From Ophiothrix spiculata (lineage: Eukaryota > Echinodermata > Ophiuroidea > Amphilepidida > Ophiotrichidae): DNA of 20,940 bases. Under the pieces are notes generated by a model. The model searched no databases. It saw only the letters and a list, made by a program, of their open reading frames with translations, and was not told the origin of the DNA. Below are positions 1 to 10,164 of the stretch, one piece after another. The stretch lies in the NCBI GenBank assembly GCA_000969725.1, contig JXSR01S072746.1. One strand, 5' to 3'. The translations under genes were made by a program, and so were the position numbers. The first letter of the stretch is position 1. Each line of letters opens with the position of its first letter.

Positions 1-1292
1 ACAGAGGTAAAATAATCAAACCTTTGCAGAAGCACACACTCACGAGGATTTCCTTGACATTGAAATATTAGGTAGAATAACATCGGCGTGGGGCTGCATT
101 ATGACTGGCAACAGACACAACTTTATATGCAGCTACTACAAGTGAATTGGATGCTTCAATGCAATCTCAGTATGTACATTGCTAATTTCTGGAGATATCA
201 GAGGGAAGGGCATATCTTGACTTTTATGCAACTCTTTTCACATATGTAAGCTTCTACCAAAAATTGAGAGTAAAGCTTAGAGTTTGCACACAAAGACATA
301 CCTATATACTTAGTAGTAGCTTATAAGGAAAAGAAAAAAATGACATATTGCAGAAAACATAGGGATTTGTTTTCTAAGAACAAGTCATTCACTGGTTACA
401 AATATCACTACAAAGCTTGCATTTTAAATCTGTCCTCATCAAAGATTGTAGGCTTTTTAACAAGAAATTGCTTTTCCTGCCCAAGGAAAGCAAGAACCAA
501 TCTATACTGTATCCCAGAATGACACCTTTTAAAATTTCAACGCCACATATTTTTACTAAAATAAATACGCCATAAAATGGAAGTCGGTGACGATAATTTG
601 TCTCCACTTGAATTGGTGCAAAAATGACCAAACATTCAGCAAGTTCTTCATCAAGGAGAAACATTACGCCAAACCAAACAGATACGATTTGTATAGATGA
701 CATCCATGATCGCATACTTCTGCTGCAAATTACCAAAAAAAAATTTACTACCTCTCAAAACTGGCAAAAGCGTCAAACTCCACTGGATCTTCAAAAGCTC
801 ACTTTTATAAAACTAATACATGAATTTGATTCAGTTTTGCAGTAGAGTACATCACAAATGGCTGTCGCCAACTTGCACAGTTTGGTTTGACTTGTTTTTT
901 GAACTGATTTTTGATTTAAAATTTTATTGTTTTTTCTGGGACACACAGTTCACTTCCAACACCCTTATGACCTACATACTTCCCTAATACAACATACCAG
1001 ACAAATATAACAACAAATCAATTCAATAACACTTACCTAATTTATTGTATCCACAAGCAGCACAAGGATAATATGAAAAGACAAGAAAAAACAAGAAAAA
1101 TGGTTACTAGGGTAGAAAATCATCATTTAATTACATTTTCATAAGCAATAATGTTTCAAGCGCCATTAAGCTTGTTCCATAATTTATACAATGTTTGCAT
1201 TCAAAATAACACCTCATACATTTTCTTAATTAATGAATCGCCACCTGCGATCTTCATTAAAAACATCGCTTGACACATCCATCAAAAACTGG
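1..1292. other. Intergenic or intronic DNA, no supported gene
   Basis: A+T-rich sequence without a gene I can support. Two minus-strand stretches look slightly coding: an open frame at about 97-170 that ends in a stop, and a 57-codon frame at about 647-820 that ends in TGA. Neither links to other exons and neither resembles a protein I know. Longer open frames here lack codon structure or splice context. Confidence 0.5.
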
Positions 1293-1637
1293 GAGTGCTC
1301 CAGGGTATAGAAAAAAATTCAACCTTTCTGGGAACTTTTTTAGTGCTGATGAGAATTTTCTGTGAGATTTATGAAAAATTGTTAAAATTGCTCTAAAGAA
1401 TCATTTGTTTTTGTCAGTAATTTGACATTAACCCCCAAATTTGGATTATTGGCTCATTCATTTGTATTTCAGTATTCAATATTGCCAGAAAAAATCATCT
1501 GTAGTCAGAAATTTTTGTTATTATTTGATTTTATATTAGTATTTTTTTTAAGCTTATCGATTTTTTCTGGGACTTCAAACTTTTTTCTGGGAACGGCGCG
1601 GCCGCGTTACCGCGGATTTCGAGGCCCTGGAGTGCTC
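1293..1637 (+). mobile_element. hAT-like non-autonomous transposon, copy 1, with 8-bp target duplication
   Basis: The element proper is 1301-1629 (329 bp). It starts CAGGG and ends CCCTG, and the 8-bp direct repeat GAGTGCTC flanks it exactly (1293-1300 and 1630-1637). CAGGG-type ends with 8-bp duplications are the hallmark of the hAT superfamily. The inside has no transposase frame. The motif TTCTGGGAAC occurs near both ends, as transposase-binding subterminal repeats often do. A CpG-rich patch with a NotI site (about 1595-1620) stands out from the A+T-rich body. A second copy lies inverted at 3833-4159. Confidence 0.88.
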
Positions 1638-2940
1638 TTTACTTAAATATCCTCAAATGCTATTAAATAGTACTTAAACATACAATTTAGAATATTATAA
1701 GTGATTTCGCTGGGCAATTTATATAAATATTTATGGCAATTTAAAACTCACTTCTTGACAGTATTAGAGTGGGTGGCTGGATGCCCATGAAGTTGATATA
1801 AAAATTCAAAATTAATACACTGTTTTCATTCATTTCCAGATGAAAATCAAAAATCCACAAAAAATATTGTAATATTCTGGTAAAACTGATATCTAAAAGC
1901 ATATTTTCCAACCAATTTTTCATATTATTTTTCTATTAAAACTGAAGAAAAAAGAATAATAGAACTGCAATATCTCTAAAACCATATACCTTATTTAGAT
2001 CTCCAGATTCAGATCAAATTTAGCTTGCTTGACTCCATTATATTTGCCTTATTTTCTATTGCATTCTGTGTTATCAACTGGTTTTTACATTTGATCAATT
2101 TGATACTGGCCAGCAGAACGCAGTGATCGGCAGGAAGGTTAATTTTGGAGTAAAATCAAATTGCGTATGGGGATATGCAAATGAAATTTTTCGCAAAATG
2201 CAAAATTAAAATAGTATTCAATTATTGGCTAGAAAAGGACAATCTCAAATAATCAGCACTCAAAAGAAATCGATCAAATTATGACTAATGCAAAAGGATT
2301 GACAATTTTCATTAAATAAAATATAACTTGATTATGATTCCAAATCCCTATCTTAATGATTATTACAACTGACATGTAATTATGTAATTAGGTTAAATTG
2401 AAATGCTCTATGAATAACTGCATTTATTGAGATAAAAATAAACCCCTTCAAGTTTCCAAGCATGATTATCATTTGTAATCAGACATGTTTGTTCGCATGG
2501 CTTAACTCAGCAGTACAAATTAGCACATGCTGCAGCTACAATATCGACTGCACAAAACGCTATGTTAGACAGGTTACAGTAAGTCGATAAGTATCTAATT
2601 TGTGTTTTAATAAAGCTTATCTACATGTACATCTCTCTTATCGAGTTCTGCGTCATCAACTCCCTCAACGGGACATGTCTCGCTTGACCATCGTGTGCAT
2701 TTCAAGTTCTTGATTGATTCTAGGAGCATAAGAGTAAGATTAAACCTTAGTACATTACCAATGGACAGACTTAACAATATCTTATTTACTGATTTTGATG
2801 TCCATCAACTAAACAAGACAGAGAGATTTAGATGTATATCAACAAATAAGAGGAGATGAGAAGAGCAAAAAAATATATGTTGACAGGAATGAAGGGAGGT
2901 GAATAATATTACTAACGCTTTCTATTACATTTTGTTTTTT
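1638..2940. other. A+T-rich non-coding stretch
   Basis: I see no gene. A frame without ATG stays open at about 2612-2860 on the plus strand, but it has no recognisable motif or convincing splice boundaries. An octamer-type ATGCAAAT occurs near 2175, as expected by chance in such DNA. A short inverted repeat (GTCGATAAG near 2583, CTTATCGAG near 2638) is too small to interpret. Confidence 0.5.
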
Positions 2941-2950
2941 TGCAAGTCCA

Positions 2951-3105
2951 CAATTGGCTGAGCATGAACACCCAGACAAGGTTTGCTAGATATCCAAGAG
3001 TAAAATACTTCATAATATTATTATTTTTAAGCACTCTTTGTTTTTGAATCCCATAAAAGGCTAAGCGGGCATAGACCTAGGCATGCTTGATATATCCAGT
3101 GGCAA
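2951..3105. repeat. Two diverged copies of a dispersed motif
   Basis: The stretches at about 2951-3000 and 3050-3105 share the pattern 'ggctRagc...cacccaga / catagaccta...ttgctagatatcca', each preceded by a T-rich run. Related copies occur at about 4488-4545 and 5203-5250. The copies are heavily diverged and I cannot name the parent repeat. Confidence 0.45.
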
Positions 3106-3736
3106 AAACACAACAATTTTAAAACTTCAATTTCATTTTAGAAATGCAAAATAATACATCATTCAAAGGTAAACCACTACTTTAATATTTTGAACACATA
3201 AGCAACAAAAGTTCACAACAGTTTATTCATTTCATTACAACTTAAGTGCATTTTATCATATCTATACAGACACCCTCTTACTGCAATACAAATTAATCGG
3301 CAGAAAAGAACTGTTTGTTTGCAATATTGCTTAATTTATTCCGATACATTTTTTTCTCAAAAGCTAATTCACTGAAACGATGCGTAAACATGACCTTATC
3401 TAGCCTTGGGCTATATCATGGCAAAATCAGGTTAGCAGTGAAGTAATTAGTAAAAGTCTGAAATATTCATGGATAGCATTAAAGTATCAAGATGAAAATG
3501 AATGAAATCAAGTATCGGATGGATGCGATGGCTGACAATGTTCTGTGGTTTGCAAAGGAATCCAGGAATGTTGATGCCCCAAGTTAGCTCAAAGCGGACA
3601 GATGCATCTCAAAACAGTTACTTGAAATCCTTTCTTGGCACCCTGAGATCAATCTCCAACAATTTGTATTCAAAAAACATACAACTTAAAATGTTACCAC
3701 ATGCATCTCTCCCTTCCAATTTTTTTACACATAATT
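3106..3736. other. Non-coding stretch before the nested transposon
   Basis: A+T-rich with no recognisable gene. A plus-strand frame beginning at 3502 runs into the transposon at 3757 and ends inside it, so it is an accidental frame. Confidence 0.5.
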
Positions 3737-3756
3737 ATTGCTACAGCAAAATAATA

Positions 3757-4244
3757 TGTGTCCCGCCGGGGCAAAAGGGTGCAGTTGTCGGCTCCTACAT
3801 GTTGCTCATTGTAGCATATCTGATGCATACAACAGGCCCTCGAAATCCGCGGTAACGCGGCCGCGCCGTTCCCAGAAGAAAGTTTGAAGTCCCAGAAAAA
3901 ATCGGTAAGCTTAAAAAATACTAATATAAAATCAAATAATAAAAAAAAATTCTGACGACAGATGATTTTTTCTGGCAATATTGAATGCTGAAATACAAAT
4001 AAATGAGCCAATAATACAAATTTGGGGGTTAATGTTAAATTACTGACAAAAACAAGTGATTTTAAGAGCAATTGTAAATTTTTTTTCATAAATCTCACAG
4101 AAAATTCTCATCAGCACTAGAAAAGTTCCCAGAAAGGTTGAATTTTTTTCTATACCCTGGCATACAAATAGCATACATCAGATATGCTACAAGGAGCAAC
4201 ATGTACGAGCCGAAGACTGCACCCTTTTGCCGCGGCGGTCCACA
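3757..4244. mobile_element. Palindromic MITE split by a hAT-like insertion
   Basis: The outer arms are inverted repeats of about 75 bp: 3757-3832 matches the reverse complement of 4168-4244 with about eight mismatches. Each arm carries the block CAAAAGGGTGCAG and a shared TGTAGCATATCTGATG. Without the insert and its duplicated 8 bp, the element would be a hairpin of about 150 bp. TA sits at both outer borders (3755-3756 and 4245-4246), consistent with a TA duplication. A longer imperfect direct repeat, TTGCTACAG...CAAAATAATAT, also lies on both sides (about 3738-3756 and 4253-4278), so the true duplication is uncertain. The superfamily is not assigned. Confidence 0.8.
3825..4167 (-). mobile_element. 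hAT-like non-autonomous transposon, copy 2, nested and inverted
   Basis: The element proper is 3833-4159 (327 bp). It is the reverse complement of the copy at 1301-1629, at roughly 90-95% identity by eye with a few short indels. The 8-bp duplication GCATACAA flanks it at 3825-3832 and 4160-4167. It landed in the centre of an existing palindromic MITE, so it is the younger of the two. Minus-strand open frames at 3694-4098 and 4095-4346 lie across element sequence and are not genes. Confidence 0.88.
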
Positions 4245-4246
4245 TA

Positions 4247-4828
4247 AAGGCTTTGCTACAGCTACTGCCAAAATAATATACAATTTAAACACTTTCCATT
4301 CTAAGTATATATAACCTTGATTATATTGAGCATTGAATAGAAACAACTGTATGTGGCTTATACTTCAAAAGCCCAAAGTTTTCCTAAAAGGTTTAGATCC
4401 AAGCTATGTACTTGTCTAAACATATGCCAAAACACATTACAATTTGCAAACTTGTAACTTTAGCTAACATTTCAGTTTTGGAAATGTCCCCTATTGACTG
4501 AGCAGGTATAGACCTGACCAATGTTAGTTATATCCGGAGACTGTTACAGAGACACATTACTACATATTAGAAAACATTCAATATCAGGTTAAAACATTTT
4601 TTAACTCCATAAATTTCAAGTAGTCTTGGTTTCCCCTTATCTTACAACTAATTATGTGACTAACAACAAGACCGTCATTGGATTACAAAATACAACTTGT
4701 TCTCTTTTCACACAAACATAAATCAGTGACTTTACCCAAAATTCAAAAAAGGATTCTGACCTTATTCTCCATACACATACAAGCATCTTTGCCTTACTGC
4801 ACATGCATACAATCAGGATCCCTCTCAG
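4247..4828. other. Non-coding stretch with one dispersed-motif copy
   Basis: A+T-rich with no gene seen. About 4488-4545 carries a further copy of the motif found at 2951-3105 (core 'gagcaggtatagacctg', followed by 'ttatatccgg'). Confidence 0.45.
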
Positions 4829-5583
4829 TGGATAAGCCATCAATCAATCCATGTTGATTCTTATTCCCACCAGTTTCTTTCCATTGTGCATGCATGCCAA
4901 CAGACATGGCCAACTCAAACTGCCTTCATTTGACCTAGAGGGGATGGCTCTATAGCGATTTGTCTACATTGCCTTTGGGTTAGACTGGGTCAACCCTTTC
5001 CTTCTTAATATGATACAACATGTTGTTCCCAGATGAGAATTTTCAGGGCACATTGTTGCTTCTCATTTCTCAACTCTATACTAGTACTAAAATAGAAAGA
5101 GACCCATATGCCTGTGTGCTATATTTGGATAAGAATTTTAAAAAAACATCAGCAGCAATTTCCATAAGAACGTATAGTTCTTTCTCCATTTTCAAAACGC
5201 ACAATTCAGGTATAGACCCAGGCCAAGCTTGGCACACCAACATGCCTCAATGGATAAGCCATCAATCGATCCACTCTGTTTCTTATTCCCAACAGTTTCT
5301 TCCTACTGTTCATATACGCCAACAGACATGGCCAACTCAAACTGGCTTCATTTGACCTAGAGGGGATGGCTTTAATAATCTATAGTGTTTCCCCCATTGC
5401 CTTTGGGTTAAAAAGTATCAACCTAGATCTTCTTGATTCAATACAAAGATTGGCTCCAAGATTTTAAGTGCACATTGTTGCTTCTCATTCAACATAGAAT
5501 GAGACTTACTTGCCCATGTGGTGTTCTATATTTATAAAAAAAAGTCAAAAAACATTAGTTGTGATTTCTCCATGAAGTAATGG
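4829..5583. repeat. Diverged tandem duplication, period about 422-428 bp
   Basis: Unit 1 runs from about 4829 to 5175 and unit 2 from 5251 to 5583. Matching anchors are TGGATAAGCCATCAATC (4829 and 5251), the block around 'catggccaactcaaactg', 'cattgcctttgggtta' (about 4967 and 5395) and 'gcacattgttgcttctcat' (5048 and 5470). The offset stays between 422 and 428 bp. Identity is high in the first half and falls towards the end of each unit. A plus-strand open frame at 5020-5355 crosses the unit junction and does not look coding. Confidence 0.8.
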
Positions 5584-6128
5584 AGATAAAATGCTTTTTC
5601 ATCACTTCAGAAAGTGGTTTCTTACTGGAGAAAATGTTCAAATCCAACAAACATCCATATGTGAAGCAGCATCAACACTAAGCTTATTCAACACTTTACA
5701 AGACTACCTAGAGCTTGCTCAATATGACAATGGGTGAAGTAACCCATCTTTTAGGTCAGCACAGGTAATCTTCCAAATTATTCCAGATTTACACTTTTCT
5801 TGCAAATATTTACAGATTTCTCCTGATTCTCTTCATTTTCCTTAGCTTGCATTCCTGTTTTGCTCACTTTTGGTCCTCTATTCCCTGTTTCTTTCCACAT
5901 GTTGTCATAATACTACTATCGCGCAATTGGGGTGACTATATCACCGAATAGAATCATAATTTACAGAACTTATAATCACATTTCATCAGTTTCTATACTC
6001 TGTAAATCTTCTAAGTATGCAACAAGCAGCCGATTAACGCACATACACCAATATGACCAAACAGGGAATTAAATAAGTCTGTATTTCTCGAATCATAACA
6101 ACATGCAAAATCTTGCTGAACATTCAAA
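5584..6128. other. Non-coding stretch
   Basis: No supported gene. A minus-strand segment near 5705-5745 is open for 14 codons between weak splice-like sites, which is too little to call. No repeats stand out. Confidence 0.45.
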
Positions 6129-6133
6129 TGAAC

Positions 6134-6392
6134 ATATGTGACGCGTTACATCAAAAGGTACAAGTTGTCTACCTTGGACAAAATTGAGATTTTTGTGTTA
6201 CTTGTAAGAGGACAAAATAATCTTTAAAATGATACATTGCTTGTGAAAATTGAAGTTTTAGTTTCGAAGTTATGATGAATAAAGACGGTTGTTTTCTTAT
6301 TATTTTCTTTATAATTGACAAGCTTAATTGGCCTGTATCTCGAAACTTGCTTGGCCGACAACTTGTACCTTTTGATGTAACGCGTCACATAT
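6134..6392 (-). mobile_element. GTGA-ended MITE, copy 1 (251 bp)
   Basis: Element 6138-6388 begins GTGACGCGTTACATC and ends with the exact reverse complement. ATAT lies on each side (6134-6137 and 6389-6392). The inverted match extends outward to 6129 and 6397, giving 41-bp perfect arms, because the putative target TGAACATATGTTCA is itself a palindrome. Read on the minus strand, an internal segment (TATCATTTTAAAG) resembles the segment shared by the elements at 8538 and 13281. There is no transposase. The superfamily is unassigned; the target duplication could be read as 2 or 4 bp. Confidence 0.82.
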
Positions 6393-6397
6393 GTTCA

Positions 6398-8455
6398 ATG
6401 TTTGTCCATGTGTTAACAACAAAATTAGCCCAAAATAATACCAAAATCATGAACAATTCAGGTGAAAAAATATTAATATGAAGTGATTTGGCCTTAAGAA
6501 ATCCTAATCAATCATTACTAGTCTCTTACACAACACAAAAGCACCAGTTCACAATGTTGTAGAATACAAGGGATGTGCTATTGATCTTGTAACAGAGTCT
6601 GATTGCTTGTTGCATACTTCAAAGTTAATAGAGTATAATTTCTTTACCACAATAAGTAAAAATGGCAATCAAGCTTACATACTGCAACCACTTTATTGTA
6701 CAACAATGAGTTGATCTCAATATGAATCCAAATCGCTGTCAACAATGAGTTGGTCTCTATTGTAAGAATTGAAGACACCAGAACTCGCAAATGTAGCTGC
6801 ACACGACTGCATTCATAAGTCATTTAAATCTGTAGAGTTCAAACAAACCACACATTTTCCGATTAATATTTTCTTTCCAAGACATCTATTGCATTTGGGA
6901 ATAGTCTGTCAACTTATCAATCAAATACACTTGGGGTATAGATACCACATCTGCAGACGGAATGTAGAGAAGTCGCTTTCTGACGAGTGTATTCGGATAT
7001 CAAGAAACTTGAACAAACTGATCTATTATATTTCAAACAGTTGGTCAAATCGCTTGGGATTTGTTGACCAAATTAAGCATCTTGGTAAATTAACACTGCA
7101 AGCTCTGATCAGGTTAAAATTTCAAATTAAGAATGTGTAGAAACCAAGTTCAAATTTATTGTGGACAAATGAGTTAAAAGTGAGTACGCCAAGATTTCCT
7201 TCACTTGTTTGAGTTGAACTACTTTATCAAATGAGAAAACAAATGAATGAAATGGGTGTCTTGTATGAATACAGGAAAAGCACATCTGTGACCAATCAAT
7301 TGTTAAAGTCCTTTATTTGGAACTTGATAGGAAAACAATAAAAGTAAACAACCCTGAGAAAAATTCAAAATTATACAAGATCTTGACCATTTTTAATGCA
7401 GTCATTCTGATAAGACATTCTACTCTTAATACACACTTGCACCTGTATGTGTGAGAGGCATAAAACACTTCCATTAACCATACTTGCATCCCAAAATCAT
7501 TTGATGAACAATAAAGAAAATAAGCCATTTCTCTGAAGAAAAGAACCTCACATACCAGACAAAAATTTGAAAAACCCTTATTTTTAAGAATTGCCCTAAA
7601 CAAAAACCAACAAATAGCTTAGCAAACCTGTACGGTCTCGAAACGTCATAGCTCCCAAAGTGAGTATACTCGGATATGACTTGAGAACTCTTACCTAATT
7701 ATTATTATACTATCCTGTTGAACCTCTTTAAGACAGCTAAGCAAACCATATATTTTTACTTTAATTACAAAACTTTCTATGATGATGGAGCCCGAAGTAC
7801 TGTTAATTTCTCACATGCCACCATGAAACCATCTTACTTTTTACTAATCAGTGCAAAGACAATTCATTACTTAGACCTTTTATCTACTAATCTATATCAA
7901 ATGGTAGCTTTCAAGAATCTAGTAAGAAAGAGCAATCTATTTAAATTACACCCTCTCTGTGTATCTCTAAACTCTGAGACTAACCTCATTTACTAAGGCC
8001 AGGTAAAAAAGAAGATTAGTTTCTTGTCTCCCAACCGCATCAAATTTTGCTGCCACATTAAGACTTTATCATGAGGGGTAGGGGAAGGATTAAAATAAAA
8101 AAAATAATAAAAAGACAGAAATTATGGATTTAGCTGTCAGAACCTTGATCACATAATTTAATTTAATTTTGATTATGAACATGTAAGAACCTATTGCCGA
8201 ACAGATATTATATCTTTCATCTTTGACTTGAAAAGAAATGTCATTTGGAAAAGAAGAAAAAGATACCCTTATCACCTTTTATGAAAAAAGTGAAGTACAA
8301 GGAACTAATCATTTTGGAGGGAACTAATCACCACATTTCTTACCTGTCTGTCAGCTGTTGTTAAAAAACAGTGCTTTAAAGAATTTAGTTAATTAACATA
8401 AGTAACACAACTTGGTAAGAAATAGCAATTTCTCTAATTGACTCTAATTGTGTGC
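6398..8455. other. Long stretch without a supported gene
   Basis: Mostly A+T-rich sequence. Two copies of CAACAATGAGTTG lie 39 bp apart (6701 and 6740). An open frame of 123 codons at 6769-7140 has no ATG start, no known motif and no clear splice context. Minus-strand donor-like sites occur near 7694 (GTAAGAG) and 8341 (CAG followed by GTAAGAA), each preceded by a short open segment. They could be small exons but cannot be phased to anything else, so I do not call them. Confidence 0.4.
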
Positions 8456-8533
8456 CTGTGACTGGTACCAGAAAGAAAGACAAAACATCAAGTGAGAAGC
8501 TGTCATCAAACTCATCAATATCACCATGAAACT

Positions 8534-8793
8534 ATATGTGATGACTCGCCCCGAAAAGGGGGACTTTGTGGCATGATACTTTTCGAGAAACTGGTGAAAA
8601 TAGGCAGCCAAAAAGTAAAGAAAATAATAAGAATTTCCAGCAGATTTTCTGTTGTAAAATTTGATCGCCTTGATCAATTTCAACAAGTAAGGTGTCATTT
8701 TAAAGCTTATAAAATTCTGTAACAGATGAAAAGATAAAATTGATATCATATGCAAAGTCCCCCCCCCCCCTTTTGGGGTGAGCCATCACATAT
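8534..8793 (+). mobile_element. GTGA-ended MITE, copy 2 (252 bp)
   Basis: Element 8538-8789 begins GTGATGACTCGCCCCG and ends with a close reverse complement. The left arm reads through AAAAGGGGGACTTTG; the right arm carries an expanded run of 12 C at 8759-8770. ATAT flanks both sides (8534-8537 and 8790-8793). Near the right end, GGTGTCATTTTAAAGCTTA nearly matches 13620-13640 of the third copy. An open frame is present on both strands but neither looks coding. Confidence 0.8.
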
Positions 8794-8990
8794 CCCATTA
8801 TTGAACAATGATATTGCTTTAAAGTAATACCATAAGATTTTGATTAAAAATGGTTTATAGTAAAAACAGCATAAAATGGAGGAATGTGACTATCTAAAAG
8901 TGTTTTCAAGTGTATTTTGTGGAAAAAATTGTTTTGCCCCCCAAAACTGGATAAAAAGTGTATGCATGCTTTCCTATACTAACACATGTG

Positions 8991-9020
8991 GAATTAAATT
9001 CGGGATCCGGAATTTAATTC
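8991..9020. repeat. Short perfect inverted repeat around a BamHI site
   Basis: GAATTAAATTC (8991-9001) and GAATTTAATTC (9010-9020) are exact reverse complements separated by 8 bp containing GGATCC. It may be the remnant of an element end or a chance palindrome. Confidence 0.6.
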
Positions 9021-9560
9021 AATAAATGGCCATAACAGAAAAAGTAAGCATCATTGAGCCAAATTGTTTGGAGGGTATTCATATCTACCCAAAACAAACC
9101 CAATAAGCTCAAAAAATCAAAAGTCATGGTTGACAGGGGGCAGTTCATTCTTAACACTTTATAGTATTGCTTTAAAAGTGCAATCCATGATTTTAATGCT
9201 AAAACAGCTTGTATCGACTTAAAAGATGAATGTAAAAAACACTTCAATTGATCCTGATAAATTAAATAATTAGATAATGATACTTTTTCTCAGGAATCCA
9301 AAACAAGAAACGTTTTGAATTTGCGACAGATGTAAGTCAAAACTTCTTAACAAATAATCTGAATTTAATAGGTGAGGAAGGTTATCGGGCAGTGGATCAT
9401 GGATCACCCCTTTAATATATAACTACTTTATTTCATCTTTTCATCTGTATCCAAAAATAAGAAGCTCTTAAGAACGCGCATAATCAAAACTTACATAATA
9501 ATGAATAATGCTACAAAACAAGCAAGGAATTTCTACAGCCATTCAATATTTAAAAAAAAA
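9021..9560. other. Non-coding stretch
   Basis: No gene seen. The sequence 'tattgctttaaa...' near 9166 resembles 'tattgctttaaa...' near 8813 over a short distance, suggesting old repeat fragments. The minus-strand open frame at 9014-9247 has no supporting signal. Confidence 0.4.
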
Positions 9561-9614
9561 ATCTGTGAGTGGTGCCAGAAGTGGGGACAAATGTCATTGA
9601 TGTCATCATGAAAC

Positions 9615-10152
9615 TTACAGGGACTAGCCTAGATTCCACTTAGAATTAAAAACTTATGGAAATGCTCTAAATAAAGCTTAAAAGTGTAGTAATATCCAAA
9701 AAAGTACACAAATTTACACAGAAACGACTCAAATTGAAAGATAACTAATTTGCAATATATCATTCTTTGATGGTGGTGTGACTATCTTGTGTTTTCTGAA
9801 TCCTAAATTTGTACCTCAGATCTGGATTTACCAGATAAAAAATCAAACAAAGCTCTCAGAGATAATTTAATACATATTAAAAGAGAAACAATTTCATCAA
9901 AAATAATTTGTTTACCCATCACAAGTATTTAAATCTTTTTAAATTTTGAAACTAGAAACACTGTTGTCACATCTTTTTTTTTCGCCGGCAAAAAAAAATT
10001 AAAGCAGGTAAAGAATTGCAATTTTCTCCAATATTCCTAAAAATCATGGAAAACTACTTGTAGGTTATATTACTATAAACATGTCCTACCGATTCATGTA
10101 TAAAAATATGTAGGTAAAAAATTAGTGGGAAGAATCTAGGCCAGTCCCTTTA
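9615..10152. mobile_element. Non-autonomous transposon with AGGGACT termini (532 bp)
   Basis: The end AGGGACTAGCCTAGATTC (9619-9636) matches the reverse complement of 10132-10149 with one difference over 18 bp. TTA occurs at both borders (9615-9617 and 10150-10152). A TTA duplication would fit a PIF/Harbinger-type element, but the left end has one extra base (C at 9618), so this stays tentative. The inside is A+T-rich with no transposase and contains a T-run/GCCGGC/A-run near 9975-10000. Confidence 0.65.
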
Positions 10153-10164
10153 ATCCCATCATTG

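Noticed and set aside
389..736. Minus-strand open frame of 115 codons
   Set aside because: No recognisable motif and no clear splice partners. One such frame is expected by chance in DNA of this length and composition.
1029..1120. Consensus donor GTAAGTG on the minus strand at about 1035
   Set aside because: The upstream segment after the only plausible acceptor is not open in a usable frame, so an exon cannot be built.
1595..1620. CpG-rich patch that might suggest a CpG-island promoter
   Set aside because: It is part of the 3' end of the hAT-like element and recurs in the second copy.
3694..4346. Minus-strand open frames of 134 and 83 codons
   Set aside because: They read through the nested hAT-like element and the palindromic MITE arms, which explain the sequence fully.
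6769..7140. Open frame of 123 codons on the plus strand
   Set aside because: It begins at TTG, has no domain I know, and lacks convincing splice sites or codon pattern; left uncalled.
7690..8375. Two minus-strand micro-exon candidates with good donors (near 7694 and 8341)
   Set aside because: They are 30-42 nt long with ordinary acceptors and cannot be phased to any other exon.
8759..8770. Run of 12 C
   Set aside because: Explained as homopolymer expansion within the right arm of the GTGA-ended MITE; possibly also a sequencing-length artefact.
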